From MFD04716-140 sp963703125 (GTDB lineage: Bacteria > Bacteroidota > Bacteroidia > Flavobacteriales > Flavobacteriaceae), in assembly GCA_963703125.1 (NCBI GenBank), contig OY969790.1:3906001-3970000 (forward strand): a stretch of 64,000 nucleotides of DNA, given 5' to 3'. Position 1 is the stretch's first letter; every line of letters begins with the position of its first letter. This document shows, piece after piece, positions 52,053-60,140 of this stretch. A program made the position numbers and the translations under genes. Below the pieces are notes generated by a model, which saw nothing but the letters and a program-made list of their open reading frames with translations, did not search any database and was not told the origin of the DNA.

Positions 52053-52254
52053 AACTGCAAATATACAACCCTTTTAAATCTTTCACAATTGTTTTAGATT
52101 CTTAATTTAGTGGTCAAATAGTGGATGCTTGCATCAATGGTGTTATTTTTGCCATGGGAAAAATATATCTAGTAATTTGATATTTAGATTAATATAGGAA
52201 CCTAGTAGCTTCCTAAATGGTTTAGACCCTAATTAAAAGTTTCGTTAAAAAATT

Positions 52255-53298
52255 ATGAGCAATTTTAAATTTATTTTTATGGGCACATCAATGTGCTTCT
52301 TTTTAGCCTGCGGAGGTGGTAATAAGTCCGCATCTTCCCTTTTCGATATAAAAATACAGGAAAATGCTTCCCAGTTTCAGCAGAATAAGGAGATTGGTGT
52401 CAGCATAAAAAATTTGAAGAACAAAGCCATCAATAAAGTAACCTATTCAATTGATGACAATGAGCTTAAAGTAAATAATGGGAAAATAACACTTGATGTT
52501 CCCAGTCTTGGTGAGAAAACATTAAAGGCAGTCGTTGATTACGAAGGAATTTCAACCGAAATCTCTAAAAAGATTAGAATTTTAGCGGATGCTTCCCCCG
52601 AAATTTACACCTATGAAATCATAAATGAATTCCCCCATGACCTAAATGCCTACACGCAGGGTCTTGAATTTCATAATGACACGTTGTACGAAAGTACAGG
52701 CCATAAGGGAACCTCTTGGTTACGTAAAATTGATTATAAGTCAGGGAAGGTATTAAAGCAAATTGACTTGGACAATACCTATTTTGGCGAAGGAATTACC
52801 ATTTTAAATGATAAGATATATCAGCTCACATGGCAAAATGGGATGGGATTTGTCTACAGTTTAAAGGACTTTAAAAAACTGGATAATTTTCAATATGGTG
52901 AAAGTAAGGAAGGCTGGGGATTGGCCAATGATGGAGAAAAACTCTATAAAAGTGATGGCACTGAAAAAATATGGTTTCTAGATCCAAGTACCCTAATGGA
53001 AGAAGGTTATATTGAAACAGTAACCGACAAGTCAGTTTTCAACAAGGCAAATGAACTGGAATACGTTGATGGGAAAATCTATGCGAATGTTTATCAAAAG
53101 GAAAGTATGATGATAATTGACGCTAAAAGTGGTGCAATTGAGGGGGTAATTAATTTTGGTGGACTCAAAGAAAAAGTGAAGCAACACGAAAAACTTGATG
53201 TATTGAATGGTGTTGCATACCACCCAACACGAAAGACTTTTTTTGTAACGGGTAAAAACTGGGATAAACTTTTTGAAGTAAGAATCCTTAAAAAATAG
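52255..53298 (+). CDS. Glutaminyl-peptide cyclotransferase, lipoprotein
   Basis: 347 residues, lipobox FLAC (Cys19). Residues about 50-115 form an Ig-like domain; the rest is a glutamine cyclotransferase-type beta propeller (PF05096): YTQGLEFHNDTLYESTGHKG, GEGITILNDKIYQLTWQNG, DGEKLYKSDGTEKIWFLDPS and GVAYHPTRKTFFVTGKNWDK. Converts N-terminal Gln of exported proteins to pyroglutamate, consistent with the many Gln-initiating mature exported proteins of Bacteroidota. The next gene starts 2 bp downstream. Confidence 0.9.
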   Translation: MSNFKFIFMGTSMCFFLACGGGNKSASSLFDIKIQENASQFQQNKEIGVSIKNLKNKAINKVTYSIDDNELKVNNGKITLDVPSLGEKTLKAVVDYEGISTEISKKIRILADASPEIYTYEIINEFPHDLNAYTQGLEFHNDTLYESTGHKGTSWLRKIDYKSGKVLKQIDLDNTYFGEGITILNDKIYQLTWQNGMGFVYSLKDFKKLDNFQYGESKEGWGLANDGEKLYKSDGTEKIWFLDPSTLMEEGYIETVTDKSVFNKANELEYVDGKIYANVYQKESMMIIDAKSGAIEGVINFGGLKEKVKQHEKLDVLNGVAYHPTRKTFFVTGKNWDKLFEVRILKK

Positions 53299-53300
53299 GG

Positions 53301-53699
53301 ATGGAAACGTATGAAAAGACCATAAACGTTACGATCGAAGATTTAGATGACCTTGATCATGTCAACAATGTTCGCTATGTGCAATGGATACAGGACATTT
53401 CAAAAGAGCATTGGCAAACCAATGCCCCGGCAGCAATACAGAACGGAGTGGTTTGGGTAGTAATGACCCATCATATTACCTACAAAAGTGCGGCCAAATT
53501 AGGCGATGTCATTAAAGTAAAGACTCATATCGCCAAAAGTAGGGGTGCCATTTCTGTTCGGGTCGTAGAAATGTTCGATCACAAAACAAATCAACTTTTG
53601 GTGCGTTCTGAAACTGAGTGGTGTTTGTTAAACTCCCAAAGCTTCAAACCAATTCGGATTTCGGACGAAATAAAGAATGTTTTTAAGGCAAGGGTTTAA
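53301..53699 (+). CDS. 4HBT-type acyl-CoA thioesterase
   Basis: 132 residues with a hotdog fold of the YbgC/FatA branch: DLDHVNNVRYVQWIQDISKE (with the catalytic Asp/His region of DxDxxxHVNN), KSAAKLGDVIKVKTHIAKSR and TEWCLLNSQSFKPIRI. Substrate unknown. Two bp after the cyclotransferase. Confidence 0.88.
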   Translation: METYEKTINVTIEDLDDLDHVNNVRYVQWIQDISKEHWQTNAPAAIQNGVVWVVMTHHITYKSAAKLGDVIKVKTHIAKSRGAISVRVVEMFDHKTNQLLVRSETEWCLLNSQSFKPIRISDEIKNVFKARV

Positions 53700-53740
53700 T
53701 TTCGCCCATTAATTGAAGTCTAATCCTTCATATAGAATAA

Positions 53741-55270
53741 ATGCGGACTTTCCTCTTTTTAATCGCGATGTTGAGTCTGCTCTTTATTTGGGGTTCTTGT
53801 AGAGAAGATTTGGATTATGCCCCCAGTTCCGGTAATCTTGAATTCTCTAGGGATACCGTTTTTTTGGATACCGTATTTTCAAGAATTGGCAGCAGCACTT
53901 ATACTTTAAAGGTCTACAACCGTACACTTGACGATATTGAAATACCGTCCATCAAATTGGGTTTGGGCGAGGAAAGTGATTTCAGATTAAATGTAGATGG
54001 CCAAGCAGGCAACGAATTCGTGAATATTCCCTTGTTTGCAAAGGACAGTCTTTACATTTTCATAGAAACCACTCACGAATTGGCAACCTCGGAACAAAAT
54101 GAATTTCTATATACCGATGTTATTCAGTTTGATTCGGGTCAGAACAGGCAAGAAGTACAATTGGTTACCTTGATAAAGGATGCTATTTTCCTATTTCCAA
54201 GGACACTTCAAAATGGCACAAAAGAAAAAATTTCCTTGGGTTTGAATCAGGATGGAACGGAGATTTTGGTCAAGGGACTTTATCTTCCTGAAAACCATTT
54301 GAATTTTACCGCGGACAAACCTTATATTGTTTATGGATATGCAGCTGTTCCTGAAAATAAAGAGCTACAAATAGATGCCGGCGCAAGGATTCATTTTCAT
54401 AAAGATTCGGGGCTGTTCATATCCCAAAATGCCTCTTTAAAAGTTAATGGCACTTTAAGTACAGATCTAAAGTTGATGGAAAACGAGGTAATCTTCGAAG
54501 GGGATCGGTTGGAGCCACCGTTTGAATACATTGCTGGTCAATGGGGTTCTGTCATTCTATCCAAAGGAAGCATCAACAACGAATTGAATCATTTGACCAT
54601 TAAAAATGCCACCGTGGGTTTAATGGTTGAAGGCGATATACAATTTCAACCACCTACACTACTTATTAAAAATTCCAAAATCTATAATAGCAGTTCCACT
54701 AATCTTTGGTCAAAATCAGCAAAGATAATCGGAGAGAATTGTGTGTTTGGATCGGCAGGGCATTCATCTCTTTATATTAATATGGGTGGAGAATATTCTT
54801 TTATACATACCACGATCGCCAATTTTTGGCAAAACGGCTTCCGTACTGGTACCGCTCTTAAAATTGATAATCTTAACAATGTAACACCCAGAGACCTTGT
54901 AAAAGCTGATTTTATAAACTGCATTATCGAAGGAAATACAGACAGAGAACTTTCTTTGAACGCAGATCAGAATGGTTTGTTCAACTTCTATTTCTCACAT
55001 TGCTTACTAAAATATAAAATGGGAAGCGGCAACTCGGCACTAAATCCTTTATACGATTTTACAGATTCGGATAATTATACCATGCTGTTTGTGAACGGGG
55101 ATGCAGATTTTGAAAATCCACAAAAGAACAACTTTAAGATAGGGCAATTGTCCGCAGCGGCTTCAAAAGCCGAGAAAAACGCTTCTTTAACTGTTCCCTT
55201 AGATATACTGGGTGTGGATCGCACAATGGATCCGGCAATAGGTGCCTTCCAGACCAGTAGTGATAATTGA
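53741..55270 (+). CDS. Exported beta-helix lipoprotein
   Basis: 509 residues, lipobox near FIWGSC (Cys20). The mature part has parallel beta-helix features: repeated short strands in ARIHFHKDSGLFISQNASLK, INNELNHLTIKNATVGLMVE, GHSSLYINMGGEYSFIHTTI and FINCIIEGNTDRELSLNAD. It ends GVDRTMDPAIGAFQTS, a common terminus of choice-of-anchor Q-like beta-helix proteins. Possibly surface carbohydrate or adhesion related; no catalytic residues could be assigned. Confidence 0.8.
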   Translation: MRTFLFLIAMLSLLFIWGSCREDLDYAPSSGNLEFSRDTVFLDTVFSRIGSSTYTLKVYNRTLDDIEIPSIKLGLGEESDFRLNVDGQAGNEFVNIPLFAKDSLYIFIETTHELATSEQNEFLYTDVIQFDSGQNRQEVQLVTLIKDAIFLFPRTLQNGTKEKISLGLNQDGTEILVKGLYLPENHLNFTADKPYIVYGYAAVPENKELQIDAGARIHFHKDSGLFISQNASLKVNGTLSTDLKLMENEVIFEGDRLEPPFEYIAGQWGSVILSKGSINNELNHLTIKNATVGLMVEGDIQFQPPTLLIKNSKIYNSSSTNLWSKSAKIIGENCVFGSAGHSSLYINMGGEYSFIHTTIANFWQNGFRTGTALKIDNLNNVTPRDLVKADFINCIIEGNTDRELSLNADQNGLFNFYFSHCLLKYKMGSGNSALNPLYDFTDSDNYTMLFVNGDADFENPQKNNFKIGQLSAAASKAEKNASLTVPLDILGVDRTMDPAIGAFQTSSDN

Positions 55271-55336
55271 TGTAAAATGCAATGTCATTGAAGGGCTTTT
55301 CCTTCAAAGTTATTCATAATCAATAGATTATAAACT

Positions 55337-55367
55337 AAACCTTACTTTTTATAAGGTTTTCGTGTAG
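55337..55367. promoter_or_regulatory. Conserved 31-nt hairpin element upstream of the LytTR gene
   Basis: Perfect arms AAACCTTA and TAAGGTTT around a 7-nt T-rich loop, followed by TTC[GA]TGTAG. It recurs with two mismatches at 59391-59421 upstream of another gene. It is 47 bp before the LytTR start codon. Candidate operator or RNA hairpin; not a good terminator for the upstream gene (67 bp away). Confidence 0.55.
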
Positions 55368-55414
55368 TTCATTTTGCCTTACAATACTTACTTTGCGCTT
55401 GATTATTAAGTAGC

Positions 55415-56146
55415 ATGGAGTATACTTATACCATAATAGATTCGGATGCAACTTCCAATTTGCAACTTCAGCATTACTTGGAGGATTATGGTGAGTTCAC
55501 ATGTGCTGCTCTGGCTCGCAATAGCAATGAAGGGCTTAATTCCATTTTAAAGCATTCTCCTGATATCGTGTTCGTACACCTCAACGATGAGGCCAATGAT
55601 TATTTTCAAATGACCATGGAGTTGCACCAGTACATCAATAATATTCCGGTACTAGTTGGAATTTCAAAAACCAAAGATTTTGCATATCAAGCAATCAAAA
55701 ATAATTTCTTTGATTACTGGCTACTTCCCTACAACGAATTCGATATTAGGAAGAGCCTGTTGCGTTTAAAAAAACAAATACCGAAAAAAGAAGAATCCCA
55801 CACCTTATGTTTAAAATCGTACAGGGATTATCAATATATCAATACCAACGATATATTATATCTACAGGCCGATAACAATGCCACCGAATTTATGATGAAG
55901 GACGGTTCTATGGTCAATGCCTTCAAAACCTTGAAAACATTCGAGGATAAATTACCCAAAAACTTCGTGCGCATTCACCAAAGTTATATCGTCAATACAG
56001 ACTACATCTCCAGAATAAACTATGGGAAAGCCATTTGTTCTTTAAAATTGGTCAAACAACAGTTACCGTTCTCAAAATCGTATATTGAAAATATAGATGG
56101 GCTAAAGAAGCGACTTTCAAAAAGTGCTATTTTTACACCTAATTAA
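55415..56146 (+). CDS. LytTR-family regulator with degenerate receiver domain
   Basis: 243 residues. N-terminal receiver-like domain (1-120): acidic pair near DSDA, but the phosphoacceptor position in DIVFVHLND is His55 instead of Asp; the conserved Lys is in GISKTKDF. C-terminal LytTR DNA-binding domain (about 135-240): IYLQADNNATEF-like strand, FKTLKTFEDKLPKNFVRIHQ, SYIVNTDYISRI. Because the acceptor Asp is missing it probably acts without phosphorylation. Hairpin 55337-55367 lies just upstream and a direct repeat just downstream. Confidence 0.88.
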   Translation: MEYTYTIIDSDATSNLQLQHYLEDYGEFTCAALARNSNEGLNSILKHSPDIVFVHLNDEANDYFQMTMELHQYINNIPVLVGISKTKDFAYQAIKNNFFDYWLLPYNEFDIRKSLLRLKKQIPKKEESHTLCLKSYRDYQYINTNDILYLQADNNATEFMMKDGSMVNAFKTLKTFEDKLPKNFVRIHQSYIVNTDYISRINYGKAICSLKLVKQQLPFSKSYIENIDGLKKRLSKSAIFTPN

Positions 56147-56149
56147 ACC

Positions 56150-56183
56150 AATACTCGCAGAATTGGTTCAAATACTCGCAAAA
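56150..56183 (+). promoter_or_regulatory. 13-bp direct repeat with 21-bp period (candidate LytTR operator)
   Basis: AATACTCGCAGAA (56150-56162) and AATACTCGCAAAA (56171-56183) are 12/13 identical and 21 bp apart, two helical turns. LytTR proteins are known to bind direct repeats of about 9 bp with 12-13-bp spacers, so this fits. It lies between the LytTR gene and the small lipoprotein. The promoter itself is uncertain. Confidence 0.45.
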
Positions 56184-56296
56184 CCCTGCTCTTTACTAGC
56201 ATTGTTCAAAACCGTTCCTCTCCTATACCTACTGCGTATTACTTTTACAACGTAAGAAAACCAAAATTTACCCCCCTAACTAAAAAATTAAACATT

Positions 56297-56461
56297 ATGA
56301 AAAAAGCAGTAAGTATTTTCGCAGTAGTGGTGATGAGCCTAGGAATGTTCTCATGCACAAATGATAGTAGCAATGATGATAGTGCACTATACGATGTTCA
56401 GGATACAAATGCATGTGATACGTGCTACAGCCCAAAAGATCCAAGAGGAAGTGGCCAATGA
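56297..56461 (+). CDS. Small lipoprotein of 54 residues
   Basis: Begins MKKAVSIFAVVVMSLGMFSC, with a lipobox (GMFSC, Cys20). The mature peptide has 35 residues, acidic then a CDTC pair and the end KDPRGSGQ. It is flanked by the LytTR operator candidate and a strong terminator (56484-56514), so it is a separate small gene. I know no family. The position before a histidine kinase suggests a possible sensory or signalling partner, without direct evidence. A shadow frame at 56361-56543 overlaps it. Confidence 0.75.
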   Translation: MKKAVSIFAVVVMSLGMFSCTNDSSNDDSALYDVQDTNACDTCYSPKDPRGSGQ

Positions 56462-56483
56462 TCCCATCGACAATAAATTTGCT

Positions 56484-56514
56484 GCCCTGAACAATATGTT
56501 CGGGGCTTTTTTTT
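56484..56514 (+). terminator. Terminator after the small lipoprotein
   Basis: GCCCTGAAC (56484-56492), loop AATAT, GTTCGGGGC (56498-56506), followed by eight T. It separates the small gene from the histidine kinase. Confidence 0.88.
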
Positions 56515-56554
56515 ATCTTGTAGGTATAGATACTGAACTATAAAGACCGCCAAC

Positions 56555-58636
56555 TTGATCAAAAAACTATTTTTTACATTATTTCCATTATTTTTTTTCC
56601 TGAACTGTCATGAAAGTATCCGGAAAAATACTTCCATTTCAAATCAAATTTATTCGGATAGCATCCAGGAATGGGTAAGAGAGGCAGACAAAATTGCGAC
56701 CTCCTCCACTTCTAATGGCAGTAACCATTTGCTTCAAAAAATTCTGGGAAATTCTGAGACCTTGGCCAACGACTCCTTAAAAACAAAATATTTTTCACAA
56801 TTATCTTTGTCATTTTCGAGTTCTAAGGATTCTATTCTTTTTCGCAAATTCAATAAAAAAGCCTTTCAGTTTGCATCCCAAACCAAAGATTCCCTGAGTT
56901 TGGCCGAGGCTCATTGGGACCTGGCCTCTTTTTATGACACTTGGTCAATTAAGGATAGTGCCTATTACAATTTCGCGAAGGCGCAGGAATTGTTCGCTTC
57001 CTTAAAAATGGATTCTGAGGTGGCACGAATGTACTATGGCATGGCCCTTATACAAAACTCGATCAAAGATTACACCGGCTCGGAAAGTAATATCTTTAAC
57101 GCAATTGGGATATTCGAGAACGGAAATGAATTTTATCGACTTTACTTGTGCTACAATCATTTAGGCAACATATATATTGGTCTTAAGGAGTATGATCTTG
57201 CACTGGAATATCATAATGAGGCCCTATCCTATTTAAAAAAATTGGAGGGTACAGAGATTCCGATGCAAGCAACCCGAAATAATATTGGCATGGTGTACGG
57301 AAATCAAGGAAAATATTATAAGGCCTTGCCCTACTTCAAGGCAATAATTGAAGACAGCACGGTTTTCCAAAAAAATCCTGAGCTGTACGCCATGGCCCTA
57401 AACAATTATGCTTACAATCGATTTAAGATCAATGATAGCATTGGAGTTGAAAGCCAAATGAAACAATCACTTAAGATATGGACCAGTATAAATGCTTCTC
57501 AAGGCATTTCTCGCGGTCACTATACATTGGCCGATTTTTATTTAGCAAAAAAAGATACCTTGAAAGCACTTACGCAGGCGCGTTTGGCCCAATCCTCCGC
57601 CAAACAAAGTGGCAACAATGAACGCCTTTTGACCACGTTACATCTCCTCGTCAATATTGATCCCAAAAATGCACCTCTTTATATACAAGAGTATATTGCC
57701 CTAAATGACAGTCTACAACAGGAGGAGCGCAAGATCCGGGATAAATTTGCCCGTATTCGCTTTGAGACCGATGAATTTATTGCCGAAAATGTGACATTGA
57801 CCCAGGAAAAGAAATTATGGGCGGGTATCGCTGTTGCCCTTTTAATGTTAGGGTTATCCATATATATAATCGCAGATCAACGGGTCAAAAACCAAAGACT
57901 AAAATTTCAACAACAACAACAAGAGGCCAATAATGAAATATTCACGCTCATGCTTTCCCAGAACAAAAAACTTGACGAGGGAAAAAAAATGGAGCAAAAA
58001 CGAATATCCGAGGAATTGCACGATGGCGTTTTGGGCAAAATGCTAGGTGCCCGTATGGTACTCACGGGACTCAATAAAAAAACAGATGAGGAAGCAATCA
58101 ACGAACGTGCCAACGCGATAACGGCACTCAAGGCAGCAGAGGTCGAGATTCGGGAAATCTCCCATGAACTTAGCAATGCGGCCTATAGCGAAATTCCGAA
58201 CTTTATTTCCTCGGTCGGGGAACTACTTTCCAACGTAGGCAAAACCAATCGTATCAATACGTCCTTTGTCCATGATGAGAAAGTTGACTGGGATCATTTG
58301 AGCGGAAAAACAAAAATTAACTTATATCGAATAATTCAAGAAACTACTCAAAATGTTGTTAAACATGCCCAGTGTAAGAACTTACTTATTAACTTTGCAT
58401 CCTCAAAGGACAACATGATAATTTCGGTGGAAGATGATGGTAAGGGTTTTGAACCAAAGAAAAAGAAAAAGGGGATCGGCGTTCGCAACATGGGATCCAG
58501 AATAAATAGTCTGGGTGGCACTTGGACAATTGAAAGCGAATTAGGTAAAGGAACAAAGGTCACTCTTATAATTCCGATAAGTTACTCCAATTCAGTAGAA
58601 TTGGAAATGACCACAGCGCGACAAGAGAGTGTTTAA
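56555..58636 (+). CDS. TPR-containing sensor histidine kinase (HisKA_3 type)
   Basis: 693 residues from a TTG codon; the lipobox-like FFFLNC (Cys18) suggests a lipoprotein or exported N-terminus. Residues about 60-400 are TPR repeats (YRLYLCYNHLGNIYIGLKEY, YYKALPYFKAIIEDS), a transmembrane helix at about 421-440, a coiled coil, then HisKA_3 with His489 (MEQKRISEELHDGVLGKMLG) and a HATPase domain (LYRIIQETTQNVVKHAQCKN; SVEDDGKGFEP; IGVRNMGSRINSLGGTW). Partner of the LuxR-type regulator 21 bp downstream. Confidence 0.92.
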   Translation: MIKKLFFTLFPLFFFLNCHESIRKNTSISNQIYSDSIQEWVREADKIATSSTSNGSNHLLQKILGNSETLANDSLKTKYFSQLSLSFSSSKDSILFRKFNKKAFQFASQTKDSLSLAEAHWDLASFYDTWSIKDSAYYNFAKAQELFASLKMDSEVARMYYGMALIQNSIKDYTGSESNIFNAIGIFENGNEFYRLYLCYNHLGNIYIGLKEYDLALEYHNEALSYLKKLEGTEIPMQATRNNIGMVYGNQGKYYKALPYFKAIIEDSTVFQKNPELYAMALNNYAYNRFKINDSIGVESQMKQSLKIWTSINASQGISRGHYTLADFYLAKKDTLKALTQARLAQSSAKQSGNNERLLTTLHLLVNIDPKNAPLYIQEYIALNDSLQQEERKIRDKFARIRFETDEFIAENVTLTQEKKLWAGIAVALLMLGLSIYIIADQRVKNQRLKFQQQQQEANNEIFTLMLSQNKKLDEGKKMEQKRISEELHDGVLGKMLGARMVLTGLNKKTDEEAINERANAITALKAAEVEIREISHELSNAAYSEIPNFISSVGELLSNVGKTNRINTSFVHDEKVDWDHLSGKTKINLYRIIQETTQNVVKHAQCKNLLINFASSKDNMIISVEDDGKGFEPKKKKKGIGVRNMGSRINSLGGTWTIESELGKGTKVTLIIPISYSNSVELEMTTARQESV

Positions 58637-58657
58637 GAAGGTGATAGGATAGAAAAA

Positions 58658-59326
58658 ATGAGGTATTTACGTATTTTGGCGATTGATGACCATGAAATGA
58701 CGACCCTAGGGTATAAATACATCTTGGAAGGGGCAGAATTTGATGATTTTAAGGTACACGTTGATATTGCCAAGAGTTATGAAACTGGAAAAGAGAAAAT
58801 TGAACAATCTGAGCGCTCCCTTAAATATGACATCATTTTGCTTGATATTCAACTTTTCCCTACACATTTGAACGAATTACGTAGCGGGGAAGATTTGGGA
58901 ATACTAGCCCGCAAAGTAGCTCCCAGCTCAAAAGTTGTTTTCATGTCATCTTTTACAGATGCCTTCCGGCTTAATAGTATTTTTAAGGCAGCCAACCCGG
59001 ATGGCTATATGGTAAAATCCGAGATAGATGAAAAATCGCTTGTTACCATGGTCAATACCATAATGAAAGACCCTCCATACTATACAGCCAGCGCGCTCAC
59101 TGTAATTCGAAAAAGCTTGGCCAATAATATAGAAGTAGATGAACAGGACCGTAAAATACTCTATTATCTTTCTATCGGAACAAGAACAAAGGACATTCCT
59201 ACATTGATAGCAGCGTCAACGGCGACTGTAGAGGCGCGTAAGCGTCATTTAAAAACTATTTTTAACATCGATAATGGTAACGACCTTGCTTTGATTGAAG
59301 AAGCAAGGAAAAGGGGGTTTATTTGA
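58658..59326 (+). CDS. LuxR-family response regulator
   Basis: 222 residues. Receiver domain with IDDHEM, phosphoacceptor Asp63 in YDIILLDIQL and Thr/Ser-Lys positions in VFMSSF and MVKSE. C-terminal GerE-type helix-turn-helix (residues about 160-222): DRKILYYLSIGTRTKDIPTL, TVEARKRHLKTIF. It forms a two-component pair with the preceding kinase, probably controlling nearby genes. Confidence 0.92.
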   Translation: MRYLRILAIDDHEMTTLGYKYILEGAEFDDFKVHVDIAKSYETGKEKIEQSERSLKYDIILLDIQLFPTHLNELRSGEDLGILARKVAPSSKVVFMSSFTDAFRLNSIFKAANPDGYMVKSEIDEKSLVTMVNTIMKDPPYYTASALTVIRKSLANNIEVDEQDRKILYYLSIGTRTKDIPTLIAASTATVEARKRHLKTIFNIDNGNDLALIEEARKRGFI

Positions 59327-59390
59327 ATAATTTTACTTTTGGACAACCTATTGTTGTGGTTTTATCGACGAACAACCATTTTTTTAATAC

Positions 59391-59421
59391 AAACCTTAGT
59401 TTTTATAAGGTTTTCATGTAG
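59391..59421. promoter_or_regulatory. Second copy of the conserved 31-nt hairpin element
   Basis: Same as 55337-55367 with two substitutions, both in the loop or 3' tail: arms AAACCTTA and TAAGGTTT. It lies 53 bp upstream of the 217-residue gene, close to the 47-bp distance seen at the LytTR gene. A TAATTTTG -7-like box follows at 59443-59450. Confidence 0.55.
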
Positions 59422-59474
59422 CCTAGATTCATTATGTACCCATAATTTTGCAAGTGAACATAGTTTATTGACCT

Positions 59475-60128
59475 ATGCCACTACATTTAGATAGTTTTAA
59501 GAATAATCCTCCAATAGAGATTTCCCAGAATTTTACCATTTCAGGTTTAGAGACCTTTTTAAATCTATTAGAAAAGGATTTTTTTTCCAGAACAACGGTT
59601 TATCAATGTAAATCGGCATCTGGTGAGATTAAATTGGTGCTTGAACTTATATGTGATATGAGTTTGGCAGAATTGCTTTTTCATTTCAACCGTGAAGCTT
59701 GGGGGCATTTCAGGCCAGGAGAGTCGACATTATCGATCGCACTGGATATTCTGAATGGAGTTAATTTAAATTCTATTGAAATTGAAGAGCTTTCAATTTT
59801 GTTAAAAGATACAACCATTGTAATTGATAGAATATACAAAAATAGTATTCCAGAGCAATTACAAGAGATTCTTATTGAGCTGGGCAATCACTATGTTCAT
59901 TTAACAAACGGATTGAAAGAGGTGCCTTATGAAATTTACATGCCTGTTTTTGAGGGTAAACTATCGCTGGAGTATCTTAACTCCTATAATGAATTAGGAG
60001 AAAAAATTACTCCAAAGGATTACTATAATTACTGGGGTTTGTATTTTGAATCAGAGGAAGATGCCTTAATTTATGATTTGCCAAACATATCCATTATTCC
60101 TGGTGATCTATATATGCTCAACCATTAA
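59475..60128 (+). CDS. Hypothetical protein of the LytTR cluster
   Basis: 217 residues, no signal peptide. Not recognised. It is predicted soluble with mixed alpha/beta character: FLNLLEKDFFSRTTVYQCKS, LILELICDMSLAELLFHFNR and LEYLNSYNELGEKITPKDYY. Preceded by the hairpin element shared with the LytTR gene, suggesting common control. Confidence 0.65.
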   Translation: MPLHLDSFKNNPPIEISQNFTISGLETFLNLLEKDFFSRTTVYQCKSASGEIKLVLELICDMSLAELLFHFNREAWGHFRPGESTLSIALDILNGVNLNSIEIEELSILLKDTTIVIDRIYKNSIPEQLQEILIELGNHYVHLTNGLKEVPYEIYMPVFEGKLSLEYLNSYNELGEKITPKDYYNYWGLYFESEEDALIYDLPNISIIPGDLYMLNH

Positions 60129-60140
60129 TAGTTGGATGGT

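Noticed and set aside
56361..56543. 60-residue ORF overlapping the small lipoprotein
   Set aside because: It is in another frame, reads through the terminator at 56484-56514, and lacks the signal sequence found in the 56297-56461 frame.
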